From Polaribacter sp. (GTDB taxonomy: Bacteria; Bacteroidota; Bacteroidia; Flavobacteriales; Flavobacteriaceae), in the NCBI GenBank assembly GCA_030731695.1, contig JANQTK010000287.1, forward strand, positions 1 to 12,080: a stretch of DNA of 12,080 bases, read 5' to 3'. Both the position numbers and the translations under genes were made by a program. The notes below the pieces were generated by a model, which saw only the letters and a list, made by a program, of their open reading frames with translations, searched no databases and was not told the origin of the DNA. Shown piece after piece: positions 7,018 through 12,080 of this stretch; the stretch's first letter is position 1, and every line of letters starts with the position of its first letter.

Positions 7018-7641
7018 ATGAAACCTCTAAAAAAGAAAAAAACGAACTCACATCGCGCAAAACTAATGCATCATTATTTTTCGAGAACGGGTTTTTATCT
7101 TTTTGTTTGGACAAGTTTAAAAAAAGCTTTTTTACCTATTTTAGGAGTTGTCTTACTCGTTTTTTTAGTCAATAAATATGTTTTCAACATCAATGAAGGC
7201 TTACAACACATAACCGAAACTTTTTCGAGAATTGGCATTTTAATCACTTTTTTTATCTCTGAAACCCTATTAGGATTGATTCCGCCTGAGATATTTATTG
7301 CATGGACAAAAAAAACAGATACACCCATTTTTAATCTATTTTTATTAGCAGTACTTTCTTATTTTGGAGGATTGCTGTCGTATTTCTTGGGAAAATTGAC
7401 TCTAAAAATTGATTCTTTGAGAGATTACTTAGAGGTAAAAATGGAAAATAATCTAAAAAACTCCAGAAAATGGGGTGGTATTTTAATTCTCGTTGGAGCA
7501 TTACTACCCTTGCCATTTTCCATAGCTTGTATCACAGCAGGTATGATAAAATATCCTTTTAAAAATGTTGCCTTTTTTGGATTATTTCGTTTTGCACGTT
7601 TTGCCATTTATGCATGGGCAATTTTTCAAGTTGTTCACTAA
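7018..7641 (+). CDS. VTT/DedA-like integral membrane protein (YqaA-like)
   Basis: The 207-residue protein has a basic cytoplasmic N-terminus (KPLKKKKTNSHRAK). Hydrophobic segments lie at about 37-56, 73-92, 105-125, 154-176 and 183-203. The segment LSYFGGLLSYFLGK followed by a charged stretch and WGGILILVGALLPLPFS, then RFARFAIYAW, fits the VTT (SNARE-associated/DedA) superfamily. DedA-family proteins have been linked to flipping of lipid carriers and to membrane homeostasis, but the substrate here cannot be told from sequence. The frame is open back to 6892, but those residues are not membrane-protein-like and precede the likely promoter. A start at 7066 (Met17) is also possible. DUF1456 follows 20 bases after the stop. 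Confidence 0.78.
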   Translation: MKPLKKKKTNSHRAKLMHHYFSRTGFYLFVWTSLKKAFLPILGVVLLVFLVNKYVFNINEGLQHITETFSRIGILITFFISETLLGLIPPEIFIAWTKKTDTPIFNLFLLAVLSYFGGLLSYFLGKLTLKIDSLRDYLEVKMENNLKNSRKWGGILILVGALLPLPFSIACITAGMIKYPFKNVAFFGLFRFARFAIYAWAIFQVVH

Positions 7642-7648
7642 AAAATTG

Positions 7649-7656
7649 TATTTTTG
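7649..7656 (+). promoter_or_regulatory. Candidate -7 element of the DUF1456 gene, five bases before ATG
   Basis: TATTTTTG then ACACT then ATG at 7662. It matches TAnnTTTG exactly, with the same five-base spacing seen before aat and the histidine kinase gene. No clear TTG lies at the right distance upstream. The DUF1456 gene may therefore be read from its own leaderless transcript, from read-through of the VTT gene, or both. Confidence 0.42.
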
Positions 7657-7661
7657 ACACT

Positions 7662-7901
7662 ATGGGTTTATCAAACAACGATATTTTTAAAAAACTACGA
7701 GTGGCGCATAAATTGCGCGATTCTGATATTATCGACATTTGTGCTTTGGTCGATTTTAAAGTAACAAAAGGCGAAATTGGAGCTATTTTCAGGAATGAAG
7801 ATCATCCAAAATATGTGGAATGTGGTGACCAATTCTTGCGAAATTTTTTGAATGGATTGATCATTCATTTGCGAGGACCAATGCCTAAAAAAGAAGAATA
7901 A
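7662..7901 (+). CDS. Single-repeat DUF1456 (YehS-like) protein
   Basis: The 79-residue protein matches DUF1456, a family of unknown function. From memory, E. coli YehS (about 156 residues) has two copies of this domain. The present sequence resembles the second copy: NNDIFKKLRVAHKLRDSDI, then FKVTKGEIGAIFRNEDHPKY, then ECGDQFLRNFLNGL. It is a complete single domain rather than a truncated two-domain gene: it has its own start and stop, a short PMPKKEE tail, and a terminator 55 bases further on. An in-frame ATG at 7614 lies inside the VTT gene and would add 16 unrelated residues, so 7662 is preferred. No catalytic motif is evident. Confidence 0.85.
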   Translation: MGLSNNDIFKKLRVAHKLRDSDIIDICALVDFKVTKGEIGAIFRNEDHPKYVECGDQFLRNFLNGLIIHLRGPMPKKEE

Positions 7902-7905
7902 ATTA

Positions 7906-7937
7906 GATTTTTAAATTGTTGGATTTTTAGATTTTTA
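7906..7937. repeat. Three copies of GATTTTTA, two in tandem
   Basis: Exact copies of the octamer occur at 7906-7913, 7922-7929 and 7930-7937, just before the 7956-7989 terminator. This is a short AT-rich repeat of the sort often seen between flavobacterial genes. No role is evident. Confidence 0.55.
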
Positions 7938-7955
7938 GACTTAAATATTTTACAT

Positions 7956-7989
7956 AAAAAAGAGAAATCAATAATGATTTCTCTTTTTT
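7956..7989. terminator. Strong bidirectional terminator between convergent genes
   Basis: A perfect 15-bp stem: AAAAAAGAGAAATCA (7956-7970) pairs with TGATTTCTCTTTTTT (7975-7989) around loop ATAA. There are six T's at the 3' side on each strand. It ends the DUF1456 transcript from the left and the DUF3127 transcript from the right. Confidence 0.93.
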
Positions 7990-8014
7990 ATATCTAATAA
8001 TCTAACTTGTCTAT

Positions 8015-8386
8015 TTAAAAAGGTAAATCATCTGGCTCTTCTTCAGTGAACTTTGTTGCCGCTTTAAACTGATCAACAGGAGGTAAATTAGTAGCATTTG
8101 ATGCTGTTTGTGCCAAACTTTCTATTCTCCAACCTTGAATTGAATTAAAATATTTTGCTTCACCTTGTGGATTGATCCATTCTCTACCACGTAAATTGAT
8201 AGAAACTTTTACATCTTGTCCAACTTTATAATTGTTCAATAAATCTACTTTATCTTGTAAAAATTCAACCATAATCATTTGTGGATATTGCTCATCAGTA
8301 GTGACAACCAATTCTCTTTTTCTAAATCCTGCTGAGCCAAACGTTTGTACTTCTCCTATCAATTTTATTTTTCCAATAACTTCCAT
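8015..8386 (-). CDS. DUF3127 OB-fold-like protein with SSB-type acidic tail
   Basis: The 123-residue protein matches the Bacteroidota family DUF3127. Recognisable stretches are MEVIGKIKLIGEVQTF, KRELVVTTDEQYPQ, DKVDLLNNYKVGQDVKVSIN and YFNSIQGWRIE (residues 1-90). This strand pattern is OB-fold-like. A flexible linker leads to the C-terminus EEEPDDLPF, which closely resembles the acidic tip (DDDIPF) by which single-stranded DNA-binding proteins recruit partners. A role in nucleic-acid binding and partner recruitment is inference. The frame extends upstream to a TTG at 8419, inside the preceding gene, but family similarity starts at the ATG at 8386. Only eight bases separate it from the flavin-reductase-like gene upstream, so the two are probably cotranscribed. 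Confidence 0.86.
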   Translation of the reverse strand: MEVIGKIKLIGEVQTFGSAGFRKRELVVTTDEQYPQMIMVEFLQDKVDLLNNYKVGQDVKVSINLRGREWINPQGEAKYFNSIQGWRIESLAQTASNATNLPPVDQFKAATKFTEEEPDDLPF

Positions 8387-8394
8387 AATGTTTT

Positions 8395-9255
8395 TTAATT
8401 TAATAAAAGTACGTTCCAAGCACTTTCAATTTGATTATTTTTTAAAAACTCTTTCGCAAAAATATGTTTTTTTGTGGTTTCTAACCCAATAAATTGGGGA
8501 TGTTCTTTTCCAAAGTTATCAACAGTTTCTTTTGAAGGCAATTCAAAGACATTTCCTAACATTCCCAAGTCATTTCCTGTTAATAATTTGCTATTTCTAA
8601 TTGCTGACGGAATTGCATCAATACCAATTCCAAGGGTTGAAAGTGGTTTTGGAATTTCAAAAAAACCATCTCTGGCTCTTGAATAATAATTGCCTCCTGC
8701 CCTAGCCACCAAATCAATTTTATGTTGATCAATTTCGCCATTTTCATCTAAAATAGCTTCAGAAATATGCATTTTTACAACTTCACAAATAATTAAATTT
8801 CCAGCTCCACCTTCATCCCCTGTAAAAATTACATCTTTCACAATACATTCAAATTGCACAGGAGATTCTGCCACTCTAAAAGGTTTTATTTCTTCTGATT
8901 TTAACATTGTAAAACCTGCTTTTACAAACTCATTTACGCCTTTTGGATATTCTGTGCTACTCAATGACATTTGTTGTACCATATCATAATTCACCACGTT
9001 TATCACAACTTCTTTAGTTACTAAAACATTGTCTAAAGTGTGTTTAGTTGTATTGCCTCTTACTCTTCTAGCGGGTGAAAAAATCAACGTTGGTGGATTG
9101 GAACCAAACACATTGAAAAAACTAAAAGGTGATAAATTAGGATTTCCTTCTTCGTCAATAGTACTTGCAAAAGCAATTGGTCTTGGTGCAATAGCACCTA
9201 AAAGATACGAATGAAATTTTCCTGTCGCAATTTCATTGGGAATAATGGTACGCAT
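8395..9255 (-). CDS. Flavin-reductase-like (FMN-binding split barrel) protein
   Basis: The 286-residue product belongs to the flavin reductase-like/DIM6-NTAB group, which binds FMN in a split beta-barrel and uses NAD(P)H or acts with partner enzymes. Typical signatures are LLGAIAPRPIAFASTIDEEG (about 18-37) followed by NLSPFSFFNVFGSNPPTLIFSP (40-61), then NTTKHTLDNV, FVINVV-like KEVVINVVNYD, and VARAGGNYYSRARDGFFEIPKP near 183-204. The C-terminal 80 residues are an extension beyond the barrel. The physiological substrate is unknown. The frame is open to a TTG at 9345 but family similarity starts at the ATG at 9255. TATCTTTA at 9274-9281 (minus strand) is a near -7 box. It is probably cotranscribed with the DUF3127 gene. 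Confidence 0.88.
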   Translation of the reverse strand: MRTIIPNEIATGKFHSYLLGAIAPRPIAFASTIDEEGNPNLSPFSFFNVFGSNPPTLIFSPARRVRGNTTKHTLDNVLVTKEVVINVVNYDMVQQMSLSSTEYPKGVNEFVKAGFTMLKSEEIKPFRVAESPVQFECIVKDVIFTGDEGGAGNLIICEVVKMHISEAILDENGEIDQHKIDLVARAGGNYYSRARDGFFEIPKPLSTLGIGIDAIPSAIRNSKLLTGNDLGMLGNVFELPSKETVDNFGKEHPQFIGLETTKKHIFAKEFLKNNQIESAWNVLLLN

Positions 9256-9318
9256 GAATATTTTTTTATGCCCTAAAGATACTATCAATTCTTTAAATGA
9301 GTTATAATCAAAAAACTT

Positions 9319-9326
9319 TATATTTG
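9319..9326 (+). promoter_or_regulatory. -7 element of the histidine kinase gene, five bases before ATG
   Basis: TATATTTG then TTTTG then ATG at 9332. It is an exact TAnnTTTG with the same five-base spacing as at aat and DUF1456. The -33 partner is poor (AATG at the 19-base position). It argues for the ATG at 9332 rather than the TTG at 9329, and for a leaderless mRNA. Confidence 0.5.
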
Positions 9327-9331
9327 TTTTG

Positions 9332-10483
9332 ATGAATATTTTCAACCAACCACTTTTATTTAAGCGGATTAGTATTGTTGTTTCGTTTGTGATCGTTTCC
9401 TTAATTTTATGGAATACTTATACTTTTTTTCAAAAATTCAAACAAGAAGAGCGCATCAAAATGGAGATTTTGGCGGAAGCTCAAAAAGAATTATCAAGGG
9501 CTGATTTAAATTCGAATATTGCTTTACCAGACAAAATTATCACTACTAATAATAGCATCCCAATGATTTTAGTAGATGACAAAGACGAAATTATTTATGC
9601 CAATAATTTAGATTCTATAAAATCGTTGAATCCTGAGTATTTGCAAAAGCAATTGGCAATCATGAAAAAAGAAAACAAGCCCATTGAAATCAGTTATGAT
9701 GGAAAAAACAAGCAATATATTTACTACCGAGATTCGGATTTACTGAAAAAACTAACCTATTATCCACTAGCACTAATTTTAATTTTGGTCCTATTTTTAT
9801 CGGTAATTTACCTTTTTTACAGTTCCAATAAAGCAGCGGAAACCAATAAATTATGGACAGGAATGGCCAAAGAAACTGCCCATCAAATTGGCACACCTTT
9901 GTCATCCTTATTAGGTTGGATTGCCATTTTAAAAGCCGAAAAAGTAGATGAAACCTATATTGATGAAATCGAAAAAGATGTTCATAGATTGAATACGATT
10001 GCCAATCGTTTCTCAAAAATTGGTTCAATCCCTGAATTGAAAAAAAGAGATGTTGTTTTAATCACCAAACAAGCATTTGATTATTTGAAATTTAGAAGTT
10101 CTACTCAAATTTCGTTTTCATTTGCTACCTCAGAGAGAGAAATACAAACACTTTTAAACGAAGAACTTTTTGGTTGGGTGATAGAAAATATCATCAAAAA
10201 TGCCATTGATGCCATGCTTGGAAAAGGTGAAGTTTCCTTGAAAATTGAAAGTTCGGATAAAAAAGTACGCATTTTAATAGCTGATACTGGAAAAGGAATG
10301 CCCAAAAAATTATTCAAACAAATTTTTAAACCTGGTTTTACCACCAAAAAAAGAGGTTGGGGTTTAGGATTATCACTATCTAAAAGAATTGTGGAAGATT
10401 ATCACAAAGGCAAAATCTTTGTACAAAAATCAGAAATCGGAAAAGGAACTACTTTTGAAATTGTTTTAGATAAAATTTCCTGA
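9332..10483 (+). CDS. Membrane sensor histidine kinase, no adjacent response regulator
   Basis: The 383-residue protein is a two-component sensor kinase. Transmembrane segment 1 spans about 12-29. A periplasmic sensor region of roughly 110 residues begins with a coiled-coil-like stretch (residues 36-58). Transmembrane segment 2 is at 141-163. The phosphoacceptor helix holds AKETAHQIGTPLSSLLGW, with His184 as the predicted phosphorylation site; this H-box variant (AHQIGTPLSS) is common in Bacteroidota. The ATPase domain has an N-box ENIIKNAIDAM (Asn286, Asn290), G1 box DTGKGMP (318-324), F-box FKPGFTTKK and G2 box GWGLGLSL (342-349). All catalytic boxes are intact. There is no response regulator gene beside it in this window, so its partner is probably encoded elsewhere. 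The 3' end overlaps the convergent HIT gene by 18 bp. Confidence 0.93.
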   Translation: MNIFNQPLLFKRISIVVSFVIVSLILWNTYTFFQKFKQEERIKMEILAEAQKELSRADLNSNIALPDKIITTNNSIPMILVDDKDEIIYANNLDSIKSLNPEYLQKQLAIMKKENKPIEISYDGKNKQYIYYRDSDLLKKLTYYPLALILILVLFLSVIYLFYSSNKAAETNKLWTGMAKETAHQIGTPLSSLLGWIAILKAEKVDETYIDEIEKDVHRLNTIANRFSKIGSIPELKKRDVVLITKQAFDYLKFRSSTQISFSFATSEREIQTLLNEELFGWVIENIIKNAIDAMLGKGEVSLKIESSDKKVRILIADTGKGMPKKLFKQIFKPGFTTKKRGWGLGLSLSKRIVEDYHKGKIFVQKSEIGKGTTFEIVLDKIS

Positions 10484-10855
10484 TATTTCTTTCGCAATTG
10501 CTTCAAATTCTACTTTTGACAAACTTATTTTTCGCTGAAATTGCATATCAGCCATTTCATTAATCGGAATCAAATGCACATGCACATGAGGCACTTCAAG
10601 CCCAATTACAGTCATTCCAATTCGCTTGCAAGCAATTGATTTTTCAAGCGCCTTTGCAACTCTATAAGAAAAATCCATGAGAGAGTTGTATTCGTCTTTT
10701 GACAAATCAAAAAGTTTATTTTCTTCTTTTTTAGGCACTACCAAAGCATGACCTTTTGCATTCGGATTGATGTCTAAAAACGAAATAAACTCGTCATTTT
10801 CTGCGATTTTATAACAAGGAATTTCTCCGTTTATGATTTTTGTAAAAATGCTCAT
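10466..10855 (-). CDS. HIT-family nucleotide-binding hydrolase
   Basis: The 129-residue protein is a histidine triad protein. It starts SIFTKIINGEIPCYKIAEN, continues FLDINPNAKGHALVVPKK, and has the active-site motif HVHVHLIP with His90, His92 and His94. Family members hydrolyse nucleoside phosphoramidates or related adenylylated substrates; the exact substrate is not predictable here. Length and motif order are normal for the HINT-like branch. It lies 93 bases downstream of greA on the same strand, so cotranscription with greA is likely. Its last 18 bases are antisense to the end of the histidine kinase gene, with no terminator between them. Confidence 0.94.
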   Translation of the reverse strand: MSIFTKIINGEIPCYKIAENDEFISFLDINPNAKGHALVVPKKEENKLFDLSKDEYNSLMDFSYRVAKALEKSIACKRIGMTVIGLEVPHVHVHLIPINEMADMQFQRKISLSKVEFEAIAKEISGNFI

Positions 10856-10858
10856 TTA

Positions 10859-10929
10859 TTTAGAATTTAGTCTTTAGACGTTAGACAGTAATTTGGTTTT
10901 TAATAAATTTTTCAACTTTGAATTCTAAA
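10859..10929. repeat. 9-bp inverted repeat flanking the greA-HIT gap
   Basis: TTTAGAATT (10859-10867) and AATTCTAAA (10921-10929) are exact inverted copies with 53 bases between them. The intervening part contains GTCTTTAGAC and further TTAGAC units. Arms this short and this far apart in AT-rich DNA may be chance. No T-run terminator is formed. Confidence 0.25.
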
Positions 10930-10948
10930 CCTAAAATTTTGAACTCAG

Positions 10949-11422
10949 CTATCTTGAAATTTCGATAATTTCAAATTTCATGATGCCATTTGGCACTTTG
11001 ATCTCGGCAATTTCTCCTACTTCTTTTCCTAACAATCCTTGACCAATTGGCGATTTTACTGAAAGTTTTCCATTACGAACATCCGTTTCAGAATCTGCAA
11101 CGAGTGTGTATGAAAATTCCATTTTGTTAGCAATATTTTTAATTTTCACTTTTGAGTGAATCAATATTTTTGAGGAGTCTAATTGACTTTCATCTAAAAT
11201 ACGTGCATTTGAAATTACGTTTTTCAATTTCGCAATTTTCGTTTCTAAATGAGATTGCTCTTCTTTTGCTGCATGGTATTCTGCATTTTCACTCAAATCC
11301 CCTTTATCTCTTGCATCTGCAATTTCTTGGGTAACTCTTGGACGCTCCACTTGCTCTAGTTGAAGCAATTCATCTTTCAATTTTTTTAATCCTTCTGGCG
11401 AATAATAAGATATGTTACTCAT
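10949..11422 (-). CDS. greA: Transcript cleavage factor GreA
   Basis: GreA enters the RNA polymerase secondary channel and stimulates cleavage of backtracked RNA. The 157-residue product is of standard length. Residues 8-75 form the N-terminal coiled coil. Its tip carries ADARDKGDLSENAEYHAAKEEQ, including the acidic pair Asp42 and Glu45 needed for cleavage. The C-terminal globular domain includes FSYTLVADSETD, SVKSPIGQGLLGKEVGE and ends IMKFEIIEISR. It is the first gene of a probable greA-HIT unit. A hairpin (11441-11467) occupies most of the predicted short leader and may affect its expression. Confidence 0.97.
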   Translation of the reverse strand: MSNISYYSPEGLKKLKDELLQLEQVERPRVTQEIADARDKGDLSENAEYHAAKEEQSHLETKIAKLKNVISNARILDESQLDSSKILIHSKVKIKNIANKMEFSYTLVADSETDVRNGKLSVKSPIGQGLLGKEVGEIAEIKVPNGIMKFEIIEISR

Positions 11423-11440
11423 AGTTTCTAAAATTTAAAA

Positions 11441-11467
11441 ATCTCATTGCCTTAATAGGAATGAGAT
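11441..11467 (-). promoter_or_regulatory. greA: Terminator-like hairpin at the 5' end of the greA leader
   Basis: On the minus strand ATCTCATT (from 11467) pairs with AATGAGAT (ending 11441). The stem extends inward by CCT/AGG across one bulged base, with a four-base loop. It is followed directly by TTTT, making five T's with the last stem base. The hairpin begins about seven bases after the -7 box, so it sits at the very 5' end of the transcript. It could be a stabilising 5' hairpin, a promoter-proximal attenuator, or both. Confidence 0.5.
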
Positions 11468-11474
11468 AGTGAAA

Positions 11475-11482
11475 CAAATATA
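11475..11482 (-). promoter_or_regulatory. Candidate -7 element for greA
   Basis: The minus strand reads TATATTTG, an exact TAnnTTTG, 52 bases before the greA ATG. The -33 position holds GATG rather than TTTG. The element is one half of an 8-bp inverted repeat, ACAAATAT/ATATTTGT (11474-11481 and 11487-11494), in the divergent region between greA and the Rieske-like gene. Confidence 0.48.
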
Positions 11483-11530
11483 CAAAATATTTGTAACTTG
11501 GCATCGTTTTGTAACTACAGTCTTTAAAAG

Positions 11531-11950
11531 ATGATTCGAAAACTAACTTTTATATTTGGGTTTTGTTTATTTGTAAATTGCTCAGATACAGCAAATTTGC
11601 AAAATTGCATCCGAACTTTACCTTTAAATATTTTAAGAGATTTAAACAACCCAGAACTCATCAACGTACAAACTCCTGGAGGATTTGCAGAAATTGTAGG
11701 AGGAAATAAAGGTATTTTGCTATTCAATAAAAACGGAACTGAGTTTGTAGCTTTTGATAAATTATGTCCTGCAAACGATTGCAATCAACCTATGATTTTT
11801 GAAAATAGAATCCTAAAATGTTCTTGTGATAATAGCAGATATAGTGTTGATTTTGGAGGCGCACCTCAAACAGATGGATTTGAATGTCCTGCCATTGAAT
11901 ATCGTGTTGTAAAAAATGGCAGCACGCTTCAAATCAGTAGTTTTAACTAG
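11531..11950 (+). CDS. Rieske-fold lipoprotein lacking the histidine ligands
   Basis: The 139-residue protein has a lipoprotein signal (MIRKLTFIFGFCLFVNC, Cys17 predicted as lipidated). A C-terminal Rieske-like domain follows: FVAFDKLCPANDC, then ILKCSCDNSRYSVDFGGAPQ, then CPAIEYRV. Functional Rieske proteins have CxH and CxxH ligands for a 2Fe-2S cluster. Here Cys79 and Cys97 are kept, but the histidine positions are Ala81 and Asp100. Extra cysteines occur at 84, 99 and 119. A canonical Rieske cluster is therefore unlikely; disulfides, an all-Cys metal site or a purely structural role are alternatives. The frame is intact, so this is not a pseudogene. It is divergent from greA; purK follows 50 bases later on the same strand. 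Confidence 0.82.
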   Translation: MIRKLTFIFGFCLFVNCSDTANLQNCIRTLPLNILRDLNNPELINVQTPGGFAEIVGGNKGILLFNKNGTEFVAFDKLCPANDCNQPMIFENRILKCSCDNSRYSVDFGGAPQTDGFECPAIEYRVVKNGSTLQISSFN

Positions 11951-11970
11951 TTTCTTAACAGCAAGATGTT

Positions 11971-11978
11971 TATTTTTG
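11971..11978 (+). promoter_or_regulatory. Candidate -7 element for purK
   Basis: TATTTTTG matches TAnnTTTG exactly and lies 22 bases before the inferred purK start at 12001. No clear TTG is seen 19 bases upstream. It may allow purK to be expressed separately from the lipoprotein gene. Confidence 0.42.
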
Positions 11979-12000
11979 CGAAAACAAAATAAGTTATAAA

Positions 12001-12080
12001 TTGAAAAATTATTTCTCATCCAAATTTACTTTAGGCGTTTTAGGTGGTGGCCAATTAGGAAAAATGTTGTTAGCTGAAAC
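12001..12080 (+). CDS. purK: PurK, 5-(carboxyamino)imidazole ribonucleotide synthase (5' end only)
   Basis: Only the first 26 codons are in the window. The translation, (M)KNYFSSKFTLGVLGGGQLG then KMLLAE, matches the N-terminus of PurK, including the nucleotide-binding glycine motif LGVLGGGQLGKM. PurK makes N5-CAIR from AIR, ATP and bicarbonate in purine synthesis. No ATG is in frame between the upstream stop (11956-11958) and the glycine motif, so TTG at 12001 is the most likely start. Its distance to the glycine motif also fits flavobacterial PurK proteins as I recall them. The gene is cut by the window edge, not broken. Confidence 0.85.
   Translation, partial: MKNYFSSKFTLGVLGGGQLGKMLLAE

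Noticed and set aside
9256..9345. N-terminal extension of the flavin-reductase-like gene from a TTG at 9345
   Set aside because: Family similarity begins at the ATG at 9255, and the extension overlaps the start of the divergent histidine kinase gene.
9690..10347. Open frames on - at 9690-10028 and 10105-10347
   Set aside because: They are antisense to the intact histidine kinase gene and show no recognisable domain.
11813..12019. Open frame on - across the end of the lipoprotein gene and the start of purK
   Set aside because: It is antisense to two recognisable genes and has no family features.
1..12080. A novel defence, mobile or biosynthetic system
   Set aside because: Nearly all genes are core housekeeping or phylum-typical families in a conventional order. 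No integrase, transposase, nuclease, toxin-antitoxin pair or biosynthetic cluster is visible.

Overview
The window looks like a chromosomal core region from a member of the Flavobacteriia (Bacteroidota). The base composition is low in GC. Gene starts lack Shine-Dalgarno sequences and are preceded by A-rich tracts. Promoter-like sequences follow the Bacteroidota pattern, TTTG near -33 and TAnnTTTG near -7. Several genes are typical of the phylum: a CBM9-like/DUF5916 outer-membrane protein, a DUF3127 OB-fold protein, a DUF6370-like lipoprotein, and the block rplM-rpsI-rpsB-tsf. No mobile element, CRISPR array, tRNA or rRNA was seen.

Layout from left to right. A small cysteine-rich lipoprotein (27-329, +) converges on a large predicted DUF5916 outer-membrane beta-barrel protein (347-2971, -). 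A 438-base AT-rich gap holds divergent promoters. The ribosomal/translation operon rplM-rpsI-rpsB-tsf follows (3410-6184, +) and ends in a strong terminator at 6204-6234. That terminator also serves the convergent gene aat (6233-6865, -), the N-degron leucyl/phenylalanyl transferase. A VTT/DedA-like membrane protein and a single-repeat DUF1456 protein lie on + (7018-7901). They end at a 15-bp-stem bidirectional terminator (7956-7989), which they share with a converging two-gene unit: a flavin-reductase-like protein followed by a DUF3127 protein with an SSB-like acidic tail (9255 down to 8015, -). A membrane histidine kinase with no adjacent response regulator (9332-10483, +) overlaps the convergent HIT-family gene by 18 bp. 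The HIT gene lies downstream of greA on - (11422 down to 10466). Divergent from greA is a Rieske-fold lipoprotein that has lost its histidine ligands (11531-11950, +). The window ends inside purK, which appears to start at TTG (12001 onward, +).

Most of the content is ordinary housekeeping: translation (L13, S9, S2, EF-Ts), transcript-cleavage rescue (GreA), protein turnover (Aat) and purine synthesis (PurK). I did not find a convincing undescribed multi-gene system. The observations most worth a second look are regulatory or family-level. Three unrelated genes have a -7 box exactly five bases before ATG, which predicts leaderless mRNAs. Three successive hairpins sit in the rpsI-rpsB gap. A terminator-like hairpin lies at the 5' end of the greA transcript. 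The DUF3127 protein ends in an SSB-type tip. The Rieske-like lipoprotein keeps the cysteines but not the histidines.
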